NCBI GenBank assembly: GCA_034401795.1
Contig: CM067360.1
Span: forward strand, 122,436,430-122,500,429
DNA: 64,000 nt
Origin: Chaetoderma sp. LZ-2023a
Lineage: Eukaryota > Mollusca > Caudofoveata > Chaetodermatida > Chaetodermatidae
Direction of reading: 5' to 3'
The notes under the pieces were generated by a model that was given only the letters and a program-made list of their open reading frames with translations, was not told the DNA's origin and made no database searches. How positions within the stretch are numbered: position 1 is the stretch's first letter; each line of letters begins with the position of its first letter. Shown piece by piece: positions 34,310-44,564 of this stretch. Both the position numbers and the translations under genes were made by a program.

Positions 34310-36130
34310 CCGCGGTGAGAACCGCTCCGGTGTTTCTGGCAAAGGAGACAGTGCCGCTCTTGCACTCCTTATGTCCACCTCTATCCCTAGGTGGACCGGT
34401 GGGAGGCCGGCTAGCCGACCACATGCAAGAGTGGGAACGGTTAACTCAGGACCGTTTAGTCTTGCGATGGCTTTCAGTCGGGTATCATCCCGATTGGATG
34501 ACAGGCCCGCCATCGCGACTGTCTCTAGTGCCGATCTGGACTCCAAATCCGAGAGATCCAGAGCAAAGGTTGTGTATCGAGGAGGAAATAAATTCCCTCA
34601 TACAAAAAGGAGCTATTCAGCCGGCACAAAGGTGTCCGGGCTTCTATTCAACCCTGTTCTTAGTAACAAAAAACACCGTAGGGTGGAGACCAATTCTCAA
34701 TCTCAAGCCATTGAACAAGTTCATAGAGACGCCCAGTTTCAAGATGGAGACTGCGCTCGGTGTTTGCGGGGTTAGAGAGGGGAATGTGGACAGCGTCGAT
34801 AGATTTGAAGGACGCTTATTTCCACATCCCCATACACAGGAGTTTCCGTCGCTTCCTGAGATTTGCATTCCAGGGCAGACAGTGGGAACACAGACTTGGG
34901 CTGGATGATCAATTTCCCAAAATCAGAGCTGACTCCATCCCAGAAGTTTGTTTACCTGGGGATGTTCTTCGATCTAGAGACAGGATATGTTTTTCCTACT
35001 CAGGAGAGAGTTCAGAAACTCATCTCATTGATTCAGTCAGTGTGCGACAGTCGTCATGTCCTGGCACGGGTTTACTTGAGAATGCTGGGGTTGATGGTTT
35101 CATTGGAACCAGTCATTCCTCAGGCCGCCTTACGCAGGCGGCCGATCCAGTTATTTCTCATGACACAGTGGACCCAGAGTACAGGTTCGCTGGACTCGAA
35201 CGTGTTAGTGTTGGCGCCTCTGATTCATCACCTGCAATGGTGGTTGGACACAGAGAATCTCTTGGTGGGGGTTATGCTAACCCCTCCCCACCCTCAGGTG
35301 ACTGTGTATACAGATGCATCGATGGAGGGCTGGGGAGCTTGCCTGGAAGAATCCACGATATCAGGGCTTTGGAATCTGGAACAGTCAAAGGAACATATAA
35401 ATCTACTGGAGCTAAGAGCAGTAGTCCTGGGCCTGGAACATTTCTTACAGAAAGTTCAGGGCACGATTGTTCTTATTCGTTCAGACAACTCAACAGTTGT
35501 GACTTACATAAACCGCCAGGGCGGAACGAAGTCGCCCAGTCTCTGTATGATGACATGGAGACTGCTTTGGTGGTGCCTGGATCACCAGATTACCTTGAAA
35601 GCAGTTCATATTCCGGGAAGGTTAAATCTGCTAGCAGACTCATTGAGCCGAAGGATGAGTGTTTTACCCACGGAATGGCAACTAAATCAATGTGTGGCGG
35701 ATCGTCTGTTCGACCATTGGGGGAAACCCAACATCGATTTGTTCGCAACGAAGAAGAATGCGAAGATGACGACGTACGTCTCTCCGATTCCAGATCCAAG
35801 CGCTTTCGCAACAGATGCGTTAGCTATCAGCTGGGGGAGAATGTATGCATACGCATTCCCTCCAGCAATCCTGATTCCAAAAATTCTTCAGAAAATCAGA
35901 CAGGAGGAATGCCAAGTGCTTCTGATCGCCCCGGATTGGCCAAGCCGATCATGGTATACGGATCTGCTGGACCTTCTGGTCTGCAATCCGGTTCCTCTGC
36001 CTCTGATGGACGACATTATCTTCCATGGCAAGGCCCTTCACAACAATCCGTCAATGTTCAGATTGACTGCGTGGATGTTGTCAAGGAATCTAGAATTAAG
36101 GAGGGCTTTTCTGAGCAAGCAGTCATGTTT
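34310..36130 (+). CDS. DIRS copy 3 reverse transcriptase/RNase H region (fossil part)
   Basis: Shared RT blocks include WRPILNLKPLNKF and DLKDAYFHIPI. A clear RNase H domain follows, with VYTDASMEGWGACLEES, INLLELRAVVLGLEHFL and LIRSDNSTVVTYINRQGG, then HIPGRLNLLADSLSRR. The region ends with the DIRS methyltransferase-like segment (NIDLFATKKNAKMTT, YAFPPAILIPKILQKI, APDWPSRSWYTDLLDLL). It is a remnant and I do not regard it as functional. Confidence 0.85.
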
Positions 36131-37084
36131 ATGGCCAAAGCCAGGAGGGGGTCAACCTCCAGAGCATATAATTATAAAATCAACAGATTTGCAGAATGGT
36201 GCTCAAAAAGATGTATTGATCCAATGGATTCATCTATTCAGGTAGTAGCTGATTTCCTCTGTCACCTGTATGATGCCTATAGCCTCAAGCCTAACTCTAT
36301 TGCTGGTTATAAGTCAGCTTTAATGTCTGTTATTCCTTGCTTGGCTAAGAGGGGAAGTGATGAAGTAAATACATTAAATGTATTAATTAAAGGCATGGGC
36401 AATCTAAGACCAAGGAATCCCCCTGTGATTCCGTCTTGGAGTTTATCGCTAGTGCTTCAAGTACTAGGTGATAAGCCTTTTGAACCACTTAGTTCCATTT
36501 CTATGAAACTATTAACACTGAAGACTGTGTTTTTAATTGCTGCGGCCTCGGCTAGGCGTAGAAGTGAAATTCATGCCTTATCAGCCGAGGATGACCGTTT
36601 TGTGGTTTCAGGGGAAGGCCTTAAGCAGCTACCTAGGATTAATTTCTTGGCTAAGAATCAGTCATTGAAATATCCAGGTCAACCTATTGTTTTGCCTGCT
36701 TTAACTAGATATGATCCTAATTCTAAAGCATGGTGTCCCGTCCGGGCGCTTCTCCGGTACAAACAATGTACATCGGAGTGGCGCACCGACCAGTCGGCGT
36801 TATGGTTGTCATATATTGAACCCCATGGCAGGGCTTCTAAGGACACCATTTCCAGGTGGATTGTAGAATGCATTCAGTTTTGTCATAAATCCGCCACCGG
36901 GAAGCAGGTTGACGTGGCCAAGGCTCACAGTCTCCGCGGCGTAGTGACATCCACCGCCCTATTTAATGGGGTCCCTGTGGATGATATTATGTCGGTGGCT
37001 CAGTGGCACTGTGAGTCAAGTTTTACAGACCATTATCTCCGTGACACCTCTAATCCTCTCGCCTTGTCGATTTTGAAAAAATAA
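36060..37084 (+). CDS. DIRS copy 3 tyrosine recombinase region (fossil part)
   Basis: Core-binding-like part with SRAYNYKINRFAEWCSKRC and a catalytic part with ASARRRSEIHALSAE, AHSLRG and QWHCESSFTDHYLRD. All blocks of the tyrosine-recombinase signature are visible. It overlaps the end of the RT/RNase H region in another frame, as is normal for the order. Confidence 0.94.
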
Positions 37085-37592
37085 CTAGGTTTATATTTTT
37101 GATGAGGTTTCCTCATTGCTTATATATTTCACAATTAATTTATGGAAACAACCACTTTTTTGGGACTGCATCATTCTTCACCAATGGGAAGATGATGTCA
37201 GCAGCCATTTCAACAAGGTCAGTCTTGTGCATGGGTTGTTGATTGTCTTGTCACGTTACCCGTTATTAATATGATGATGGTTTTGTGTATTTATGTGGTT
37301 CATTGTTGAGATGGAGCTTTTTCGTCTCTGTCCTGTAGTACATGGCACTTGTACGTAGAGAGCGTATAGGACATTGAGGTCATTCGACTCTTCCTCCCAG
37401 GAAGGAGGGGGGGAGCGCATATGACATTCGGTCATCTCTCATACATCGGTGGTGTTATCCGATGGTTAGTCAAATCCTGACTGTTTTTTCATACAGTTTC
37501 AGAAGTTTAAGTGCCTTAAACGCAGAAAAGCGTATAGGGATGAGCTGGTCTTTTGACCTCGCCTCCCTCCCGCCGAATTCACTGTCGAATTC

Positions 37593-37689
37593 TGGCAATA
37601 TCAAAAGTATTAGGGAGGTAAGTATACTCTTGATGTGAAATAAACGAAATCAAGGATTTCTTTTTTCACGAGAGAGTTGATACTTACCT
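37593..37689 (+). repeat. DIRS copy 3 internal complementary region
   Basis: TACTCTTGATGTGAAATAA is the complement of the left extension, and CACGAGAGAGTTGATACTTA the complement of the right extension. They are joined in the order expected of a circle junction. Confidence 0.92.
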
Positions 37690-37762
37690 TCCTAGATACG
37701 GACCCGGCCTCTCCACCCCACAGAGGCTCGGTCTTCAGGCTCTTAATAGTTGCATGTGTATC

Positions 37763-37939
37763 AGCCAATAAATTAGTCAGAGGAAGTGCTAGTCTGCGCA
37801 TGCGCGGTGGTGGGGCTGGCATCCGCCAGACTACACTCTGACTCCCTGCCCAGTAGGGGCACCTAACTGTTTTAATCTGAGTGTTTATTGAGTGAAAGCC
37901 GATATTTAGCAATATCAAAAGTATTAGGGAGGTAAGTAT
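37763..37939 (+). repeat. DIRS copy 3 right inverted terminal repeat
   Basis: Inverted copy of 31159-31335. It ends TTAGGGAGGTAAGTAT, containing a consensus-like 5' splice site with its GT at 37932. Confidence 0.95.
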
Positions 37940-37977
37940 CAACTCTCTCGTGAAAAAAGAAATCCTTGATTTCGTTT

Positions 37978-39022
37978 GTTGTCATTAAATGATTGGTAGA
38001 TTTCAAGCAAACTTGGCTGGAATGATCCTATTGTTAGAGGCTCCAGAACTTGTATGCAGAAATATGATTGGGCAATTTTTCATTAACCCATGGGACAAGT
38101 TTAATGAAACGTGGCCGAAAGCACCCTGCAGTGGTAGCGTTCAGAAATTATATGTAGATATTTGATTGGTCAAGCTTTTCGGTGGCCATCTTAGGTTTTC
38201 TAATATGTCCCTGAATCAGTTTAGCGAGATATTCATCATGTGCTCGGTTGAAAGCAAATAATCACACTTGCATTAGGCTTAAAGGACAATAGAGTGTTAG
38301 ATTTATGTTCTAGGTGATTGCCACATGTTCTTGGGCCTCTCTATGATAAGCAGAAAGTGAGTATCGTCAGTGACATCTTGTTGATTGCACACCCACTGTT
38401 CATTATATACTGGTTTAGCTAGTTCCTAGTCCATTTATCTTCTAGCTCATATTTACTGCAATGAAAAAATTTAGAAGGTAAATGTGCAAACGGTTGCTGC
38501 TTAAGAGAGCAACGGTTTCCATCAAATCGTTCCAATATGCTCGGATAAATTTTCATGTTCTAAGTCTGTTGGTATTTCAGTTGTAGGGCATAAATGAAAT
38601 TGACATGTAATCATATTACGGCTGTAAGGTGTATCAGCTTTATTCTCTGTTATGAGAATATAACATGCTAGCCTGCTCTTATATTTGAGCCAGAATGACA
38701 TCTTGGATAGTGGTGGAAATGTCATGCAGTGGAAGTTTCGATAAGCTGGCAGAATACATTGAAATTTCACGTTCCAAAATCAAATATCATTGATGACTTA
38801 GAATGGATTTAAAAATTGAATCTATTGTTTATATGTCATAATTGATCACCTGAATAGATAGTTTGAAATACAAATCTTACTAGCCCTGGTCAATTTTTAC
38901 TATACTTGGGCAAGTGGTCTAGTATTAATTTCAAAGCCTGTTCTTGTGTCCTGTTGTTGGCTAGCAGTAACATCGTTGATTGTGTTATTTACAATAACCA
39001 TGTATGTTTTGTCTGTTTGCAG
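37978..39022. other. Intron sequence between DIRS copy 3 and the last TM2D3 exon
   Basis: The first 200 bp continue the old repeat seen before the element. The rest holds no recognised repeat and no gene. It ends in TTTTGTCTGTTTGCAG, a good acceptor. Confidence 0.6.
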
Positions 39023-39188
39023 CATTACGCTAGGTGGCTTTGGAGCAGATCGCTTCTACCTGGGTCTGTGGAAGGAAGGAATCGGTAAATTATTTAGCTT
39101 CGGCGGGCTTGGCGTTTGGACATTGGTGGATGTTGTTCTCATTGCTATTCGATACATAGGACCTTCAGATGGATCATTGTACCTATGA
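39023..39188 (+). CDS. TM2D3: TM2D3-type gene, last exon (TM2 domain and C-terminus)
   Basis: Enters in phase 2 after TTTGCAG and ends at TGA 39186-39188. It encodes ITLGGFGADRFYLG, LWKEGIGKLFSFGGLGVW and TLVDVVLIAIRYIGPSDG, then SLYL. Human TM2D3 reads ITLGGFGADRFYLGQWREG, LGKLFSFGGLGIW and so on, ending GPADGSLYI. It therefore contains most of membrane segment 1, the conserved DRF motif of the short loop, membrane segment 2 and the typical short tail. The protein length after this exon and the stop position match the family. All phases from the four exons are compatible, so the gene looks intact from exon A to the stop. TM2D3 is linked to Notch signalling by the fly homologue almondex. Confidence 0.97.
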
Positions 39189-39298
39189 TGTTAGTTCACA
39201 ACAAAGGCTTTTACACTTCCTACATATGCACTGTCACATTTCAAGAATATTGTATCACCCACAATCATTGCTTCATGGATGTCTGTAAATAATTGTAA

Positions 39299-39304
39299 AT
39301 TAAA
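39299..39304 (+). promoter_or_regulatory. Possible ATTAAA polyadenylation signal of TM2D3
   Basis: The common variant ATTAAA lies about 110 bp after the stop; no AATAAA is seen nearby. AT-rich sequence makes chance occurrence likely. Confidence 0.3.
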
Positions 39305-39329
39305 TCTATTGACATATAATAATTTGTTT

Positions 39330-39935
39330 GTTTTTTAGTTGCGAGTCGCTAGTACTTTGGTCGAGAGAACCTGATTGGTTGATTTGTTTGGCAGCCATCT
39401 TTGATGACATAGTTTTCACAAAATGGCTTGTCCAGAACCACAAAACAAATTTGGGCTGAGATCTGCAAAAAAAGATTGTTGACTAAGTGTCATTGGAGGC
39501 TGTGGCACAGAAAATGTAGTGTTTGTGACCACATTAGATTTTTCATTATCTCTGTTGGGCTGAAAGTGAGCTTATGCCATCGTTCACTCCATCTGTCCTC
39601 AACCTTTCGTTTTTAAAGCATCTCAAGAACCACTGGGCTGATTTCATCCAAATTTGTAATAAGCGTCCTTGGAGCATAGAGATCCAATGAAGCTGAATGA
39701 TCCGTTTGGATGGTGAGCATCTTTGATTTTGCATTATTTTTAGCTTAAAAATCTTTTTTGGAAGTTGTTTGGCCAATGGATTTGAAACTTAACAAACTTC
39801 ATCTACAGGAACGCCTAGACCTGATTGGTCAATTTCTCTGGAGGGCATCTTGGATGACATAGTTTTCTCAAAAAGAACTCGAGAACGGCGGCTGAACAGA
39901 TCGTGACAAAATTTTGAAAAAATGATTGGATACTG
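39330..39935 (+). repeat. Two degenerate units of an old repeat
   Basis: CTGATTGGTTGATTTG and GCCATCTTTGATGACATAGT near 39370 recur as CTGATTGGTCAATTTC and GGCATCTTGGATGACATAGT near 39820, about 450 bp apart. Similar wording (CATCTCAAGAACCACTGGGC) occurs at 45260, so the family is dispersed. Confidence 0.6.
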
Positions 39936-40030
39936 AGGGCCACTTGATACCTGCCACCGCAAACACCTACACCGATGGACACCGATGCCCATACAGCATA
40001 ATTTCCAATGATGCTCAAAACAAGATGTGT
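39935..40030 (+). mobile_element. Small LINE fragment
   Basis: CCACCGCAAACACCTACACC and ATAATTTCCAATGATGC match the LINE remnant at 54435-54530 (CCACCACAAACACCTCTAC, ATAATTTCCAACGATGC). Truncated by the inverted arm of the next element. Confidence 0.6.
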
Positions 40031-41101
40031 AATTCGGTTTGAACTTATCAGAAGCTACTGACATTATGAATTGAATATGTTTGGTTTAGTGTAACGTTAG
40101 TGACGTCAAGCAGGTGTGACGTAATGTGATTGCGTCATAAGCATCTCCAAGGGGGAGCATGGTGACAGGTAGCTAATTATTGTGTTTATTATACTACTTT
40201 CAGGTAGGGGATGTCACCAATCAGCGTGGTTAATACCAATTGGGTCCATGCTGTGTAGCTGATGGATCCAGAATTTCTCGCGTTCCTTACGGATAGATGT
40301 GGCTTCCGTTGAATCAGGATCGCGATGGAACACTTCAATAATTCTGTAGTTGACTGAAATGATATTGTGGTTTGGGTGATTGAAATGAATGGCTACTGGT
40401 GTGTCTTTCTTATTTTTGATATCCCTTCTTCTTTTTGATGAGCAACTTCTGCTATATCAATTGAATCTACAGAAACCATTGTAGACATGATGAATAATGC
40501 TGTTATTGACAGAGTCGGTTCTGAAATTCAGAGCCGCAAACGATAATTGCGCATTCTGCTAACAAATGGATAAGAAACGCATATCAAACCAAAAACATTC
40601 TGTAACACTACAAATGTTGTGTATTTAATCACTTGTAATACATGTTCTAAACAATACATTGGTGAAACTAAACGAGAATTTCAAATACGTATTAAAGAAC
40701 ATTTGAGGAATATCAAAAATAAGAAAGACACACCAGTAGCCATTCATTTCAATCTCCCAAACCACAATATCATTTCAGTCAACTACAGAATTATTGAAGT
40801 GTTCCATCGCGATCCTGATTCAACGGAAGCCACATCTATCCATAAGGAACGCCAGAAATTCTGGATCCATCAGCTACACAGCATGGACCCAATTGGTATT
40901 GACCACGCTGATTGGTGACATCCCCTACCTGAAAGTAGTATAATAAACACAATAATTAGCTACCTGTCACCATGCTCCCCCCTTGGAGATGCTTATGACG
41001 CAATCACATTACGTCACACCTGCTTGACGTCACTAACGTTACACTAAACCAAACATATTCAATTCATAACGTCAGTAGCTTCTGCTAAGTTCAAACCGAA
41101 T
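40031..41101 (+). mobile_element. Penelope-like element 3' end between inverted arms
   Basis: The arms 40031-40425 and 40725-41101 are inverted copies of each other, for example AATTCGGTTTGAACTT and AAGTTCAAACCGAAT at the outer tips. The right arm contains the end of a GIY-YIG frame and its 3' tail; the left arm carries the complement. Penelope-like elements are known for inverted or tandem partial terminal repeats. Alternatively, two truncated copies inserted head to head. Confidence 0.7.
40590..40918 (+). pseudogene. GIY-YIG endonuclease domain, Penelope-like fragment
   Basis: About 105 residues starting VVYLITCNTCSKQYIGET, the GIY-YIG core. It continues with RIKEHLRN, VAIHFN and IIEVFHRDPD, followed by ERQKFWIHQLHSMDPIG, a typical end of such proteins (KFWIxxL). 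In Penelope-like elements this nuclease lies C-terminal to the reverse transcriptase and nicks the target. No reverse transcriptase precedes it here, so this is a 5'-truncated copy. Another possibility is a GIY-YIG-bearing LINE. Confidence 0.85.
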
Positions 41102-41117
41102 CATAGCACTAGTTTGC

Positions 41118-41237
41118 ATGGAACAATTTCAGTGCCCGAAGTGCGACGCCAACTTCGTTTGGAGAACTAGCCTAGTACGCCACAACCTCCTTGACCACCA
41201 CACGCAGAGTTGTCCTTTTGCGTGTATATACGCATAA
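41118..41237 (+). CDS. Tiny frame with one C2H2 zinc finger (unassigned)
   Basis: An ATG directly after the inverted arm opens 39 codons. They contain FQCPKCDANFVWRTSLVRHN followed by LLDHH, a good C-x2-C-x12-H-x5-H finger. There is no further finger and no obvious donor site. It might be a lost exon of a zinc-finger gene or part of a mobile element. Function unknown. Confidence 0.35.
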   Translation: MEQFQCPKCDANFVWRTSLVRHNLLDHHTQSCPFACIYA

Positions 41238-42807
41238 AAATGGCAGAGGGACGCATAAAGATTTAACCCTCTGCGTCCCCGAGGACGCACGAGGGATGCA
41301 GTGAAAAACCCCGGAAACTGGTAACTTTGCATGTGCTTAATTATCAATTATAGTATCGTGTGTGTATATTTATTTGTGCATGTTTTTACTTTAAAAGATA
41401 TACCTAATGTATTGTATAATTAAAACGAACTTATGCGTTGTTTAAGACTGATTTGTTGTATGTTTTCTTGCACAACTCAAAGTTGTTAATGCACATAAAT
41501 AAGATTCAACCATCACATTTAATTGTAAACACAATCCCCAAATCATCCTTAGTATTCCATTTGATCTAATTTGTATAAATAATGAGTTTACAAGCCCGAT
41601 GTTAGTCGCCTTGTTTGGCCTTCAAATTGCAAAAATACCCGCCATGTTTCTGTCAGTTGTGCTAAACGTCAGTGTGACGTGTCAGTATTTGATTGGATAA
41701 CAGCGGAGTCTCCCTCTAGAGGAACTCACGCTTGAGAAATTCAATACAACTGATCAAGCGTATACAAACGTGTCTGGGCGTCTTAACCCTTTCACAGCTC
41801 AGAACATTGGACAGATCACAAAGTTGTTATCACTAATATGCTAAATACTTTGAAATTAATTTGCGCATGCCTACATGCCTAAAGCAGCAACGACTTACAG
41901 GCAAAATATTTTTTTTCTGTCTGCTTATCAAAATATCTAAATGGATGGAGGAATATATGGAAGATATTGTGATATCTTTTACATTTGAATGGTCATTTGA
42001 CGGATTAGTGGCGGTGTCTTTGTATTGCTGTTTGAATAACGGTATCAATACGTGCTATAAGCCGTCTTATTTAGCAATAGTGGCTGATTGGTTGACTGAT
42101 GGATTAGTGTTTATAGTGTTTAACAATACTCGATCCTTAGGTGTTCCCAATTTCCGAACTATAAAGCTCATCCCAGCAGCGATGTTCAACGATATCGTCG
42201 ATCTACAGGTAGGCATACGTTAAAATATAGATTTTTTTCCAAACAGCGTATAGCTCAAAGCTCTCCAATACAAGTGTCCTTATTGGATACAAGCTAATGC
42301 GTTATCTATGCTTCAACCCATCAGCAATCGCGTTACATAGTTACTCCCTATGAATTAGACATATCCGGTTATTGGCTGATATATTTTCACTAATTACGCG
42401 TTTTAATCTGATTTATACAGATTATTTTTGATAAATTATTGTTTTGTTTGATCTTAGCCTATGTATTCTACTATATTTAGTCATTTCAGTTACATTATAA
42501 AAAAGACACGCCACGCGCATTATATCGAAGTAGGTCAAGTCGTCCTTGAGCAAACTCACCCAAGTTACTCGTAATTTATCAATTCGTCCAAAGTCAAGTT
42601 AGGGTTTTCTAGAAAAACTTATGCAGTGGTCTTTGATAAAGTGGTCTTTGGAAATGTTAATCATACAAGGTTGTCAATGTAGGTTTGTTTGTTTATCAGA
42701 CAACAAACAAGTACAGTGCTTTAAGTTATTGTTTATTGACATGCAGTTCAAATGTTATTAGTTAAATATACAATGGCCATTTCAATAGATACATTTTAGC
42801 CACCATT

Positions 42808-42955
42808 GTGGATCACAGAATACATATTTTTGAAAATTTACCACTGGAATGACTGGCACTGCTTAGAGCCAGTCATTCCAGTGTTAAACTTTCAAAAATA
42901 GGTATTTTGGTGATCTACACTAGTGGGCAAAAGTGTTAAGTGCTAAAGGTTAATA
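42808..42955. repeat. HP1 foldback repeat
   Basis: TTTTTGAAAATTTACCACTG and TAGAGCCAGTCATTCCAGTG form the hairpin; the outer arms differ (GATCACAGAATA facing TATTTTGGTGATC) but still pair. Confidence 0.85.
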
Positions 42956-43084
42956 AACTATACATAGTTAATATTCTCTATATATACATTAACAGTATTT
43001 ACACAATGTCATACCTAGTGCTTTCAACATGTTTAATAAAGTGCTTTATAATTAGATCAATGTGTTGTGTTTATTTTAAGAAAA

Positions 43085-43200
43085 AATATGGGACCCCCAT
43101 ATATCAGATGAGGACCCCATGGGACCCCCACATTTTACAGTGGGACCCCCAAATCTGAGTGTGGGGTCCTTGGGACCCCCAAAAATCAGATGTTGTGGGC
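43085..43200. repeat. GGGACCCCC word repeat
   Basis: At least five copies of GGGACCCCC or close variants, most followed by an AT-rich spacer containing ATCAGATG or AAATCTGA. Confidence 0.8.
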
Positions 43201-43483
43201 AACACTGACCACACGCACTTACCTAAACACCATAGATTTTTTAAACTTGAACACTCAAGCTACTACTTTATGACTTTCGTCTATACACATCCCAGTAAAA
43301 CCTACTGAGAAAAAATTGTCTATAAACTATACGACAACACATTTCCTCTGATGAGTATAACCCAAACACAGGTACGAAACGCCAGAAGTCTGGATCAAAA
43401 ATGGAAGAGTCCATCACCATAATGGACCAATGCCTTATACTTTTATTTATATCCCTGAAACCCGATGTATAAAACTGTACAAA

Positions 43484-43700
43484 TCGGGTACACCCACACT
43501 CGGGTACACCAATAAATTGTTAAACAAGCAAGTCAGGTACACCTAAACTCGGGTACAAATAAATGTACACAGATTTCTAACTAAATCGGGTACACATACA
43601 CAAAGTCGGGTACAAAACCGACCACAACAATGGGATGTATCTACCAAATCTGGGTACATACACAAAGGATCGGGTACAACCGGGTACAAGACACTATAAA
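43484..43700 (+). promoter_or_regulatory. Cluster of CGGGTACA motifs followed by a TATA box
   Basis: TCGGGTACA or a one-base variant occurs at about 43484, 43500, 43534, 43549, 43586, 43606, 43650, 43670 and 43680. It is followed at 43695 by TATAAA in CACTATAAAAGGAGCGC. The spacing is irregular. One more copy lies at about 47751. No known factor site is recognised. It resembles the control region of a mobile element or gene, but no clear product follows. Confidence 0.5.
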
Positions 43701-43774
43701 AGGAGCGCACAAACAGTGCTTCGGCATCCAGGCTCAACGGACACTAAACTGTTAGCGTCAGGACAACCTACAGG

Positions 43775-43950
43775 CTTTTCTAAAAATATTTCAATTTGTA
43801 CAACACATAGACCGACTTCAAATATGCGTTCGTGGCGTACTTATCGACGTCATTCATGACGTCATTCATTTTGATGTCATTGTACACGTCACGCAGTTCA
43901 TTATGACGTCATATGATGGGTGGGTACCCTGGAAAGGTGAATTACATGTC
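43775..43950 (+). repeat. HP2-family MITE, right half
   Basis: Contains several TGACGTCA-like palindromes and ends GGTACCCTGGAAAGGTGAAT, the right terminus of HP2. Confidence 0.8.
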
Positions 43951-44564
43951 GAGCACATAGGCTCAAGAACTTTTAAATGTTTGGCAGCTGTATCTCACGA
44001 CCCTCTTAATTCAATTTATTGTATTTACTAGATTGTTAATGAATATTTTCTACATTATTTCAAACATTATTATTTGACCTGAATGTGGAAGATGCATCAG
44101 GCTGCATTCGTGCATGGGAGCAAGTCTGGAGTAGTATCGCGGAATGGATTGATCCGACTTTGTAAAACAAGAAAGGCTGTAAATGTCATTAGGATACACT
44201 GACATAGGTATAATGAAATTGTAAAATCCAAACAAAGCGGGAGAATGAGAACCTGCAATTACCGAGTTATCGTCTTATTTGATGTGTCGCTGACTACTGT
44301 ACCTATTAATAATAGTTCTTCAAATGTATTATTCATTTCAATATTATAACACGTCCCCCCCCCCCCACACACCCACGCACACACTCATACACACACAAGA
44401 TTTAAACGAAGGTGATTATTTAATGTGGGTGGAGCTTACCTTTCATTTTGCCCTATTTTTATCTTGACGTTACGAAGTAAAACAAGCTTTTGTGATATCC
44501 TCCTCGTCGGCCAGTGGAGGTGGCAGCCTCGTCCGTGGTTGACGTCGTCGTTCAATTTGCGTTT

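Larger units (their letters stand above)
31144..37977 (+). mobile_element. DIRS-type retrotransposon fossil, copy 3
   Basis: It has all DIRS parts: left extension, left inverted repeat (31159-31335), leader, gag-like region, RT/RNase H, methyltransferase-like tail, tyrosine recombinase, 3' region, internal complementary region (37593-37689), right inverted repeat (37763-37939) and right extension to about 37977. The internal region matches, in complement, both the left outer sequence and the right outer sequence, so both element ends are intact. The two 177-bp repeats are nearly identical by eye, suggesting a young insertion. The coding part is broken, with only a few breaks; it is the least damaged of the three. 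It is inserted in the last TM2D3 intron in the sense orientation, with no visible target duplication. Confidence 0.95.
41238..43480. other. No recognised gene
   Basis: An open frame of 120 codons at 41861-42223 has no family I recognise, and its beginning overlaps a degenerate HP2-like hairpin. An HP1 copy lies at 42808. At 43085-43200 is a short block of GGGACCCCC words. Confidence 0.5.

Noticed and set aside
41861-42223. 120-codon open frame followed by CTACAGGTAGGC, which looks like a donor site
   Set aside because: No recognised family, start overlaps a degenerate hairpin repeat, and a frame this long is not rare in this composition. Kept only as a note.
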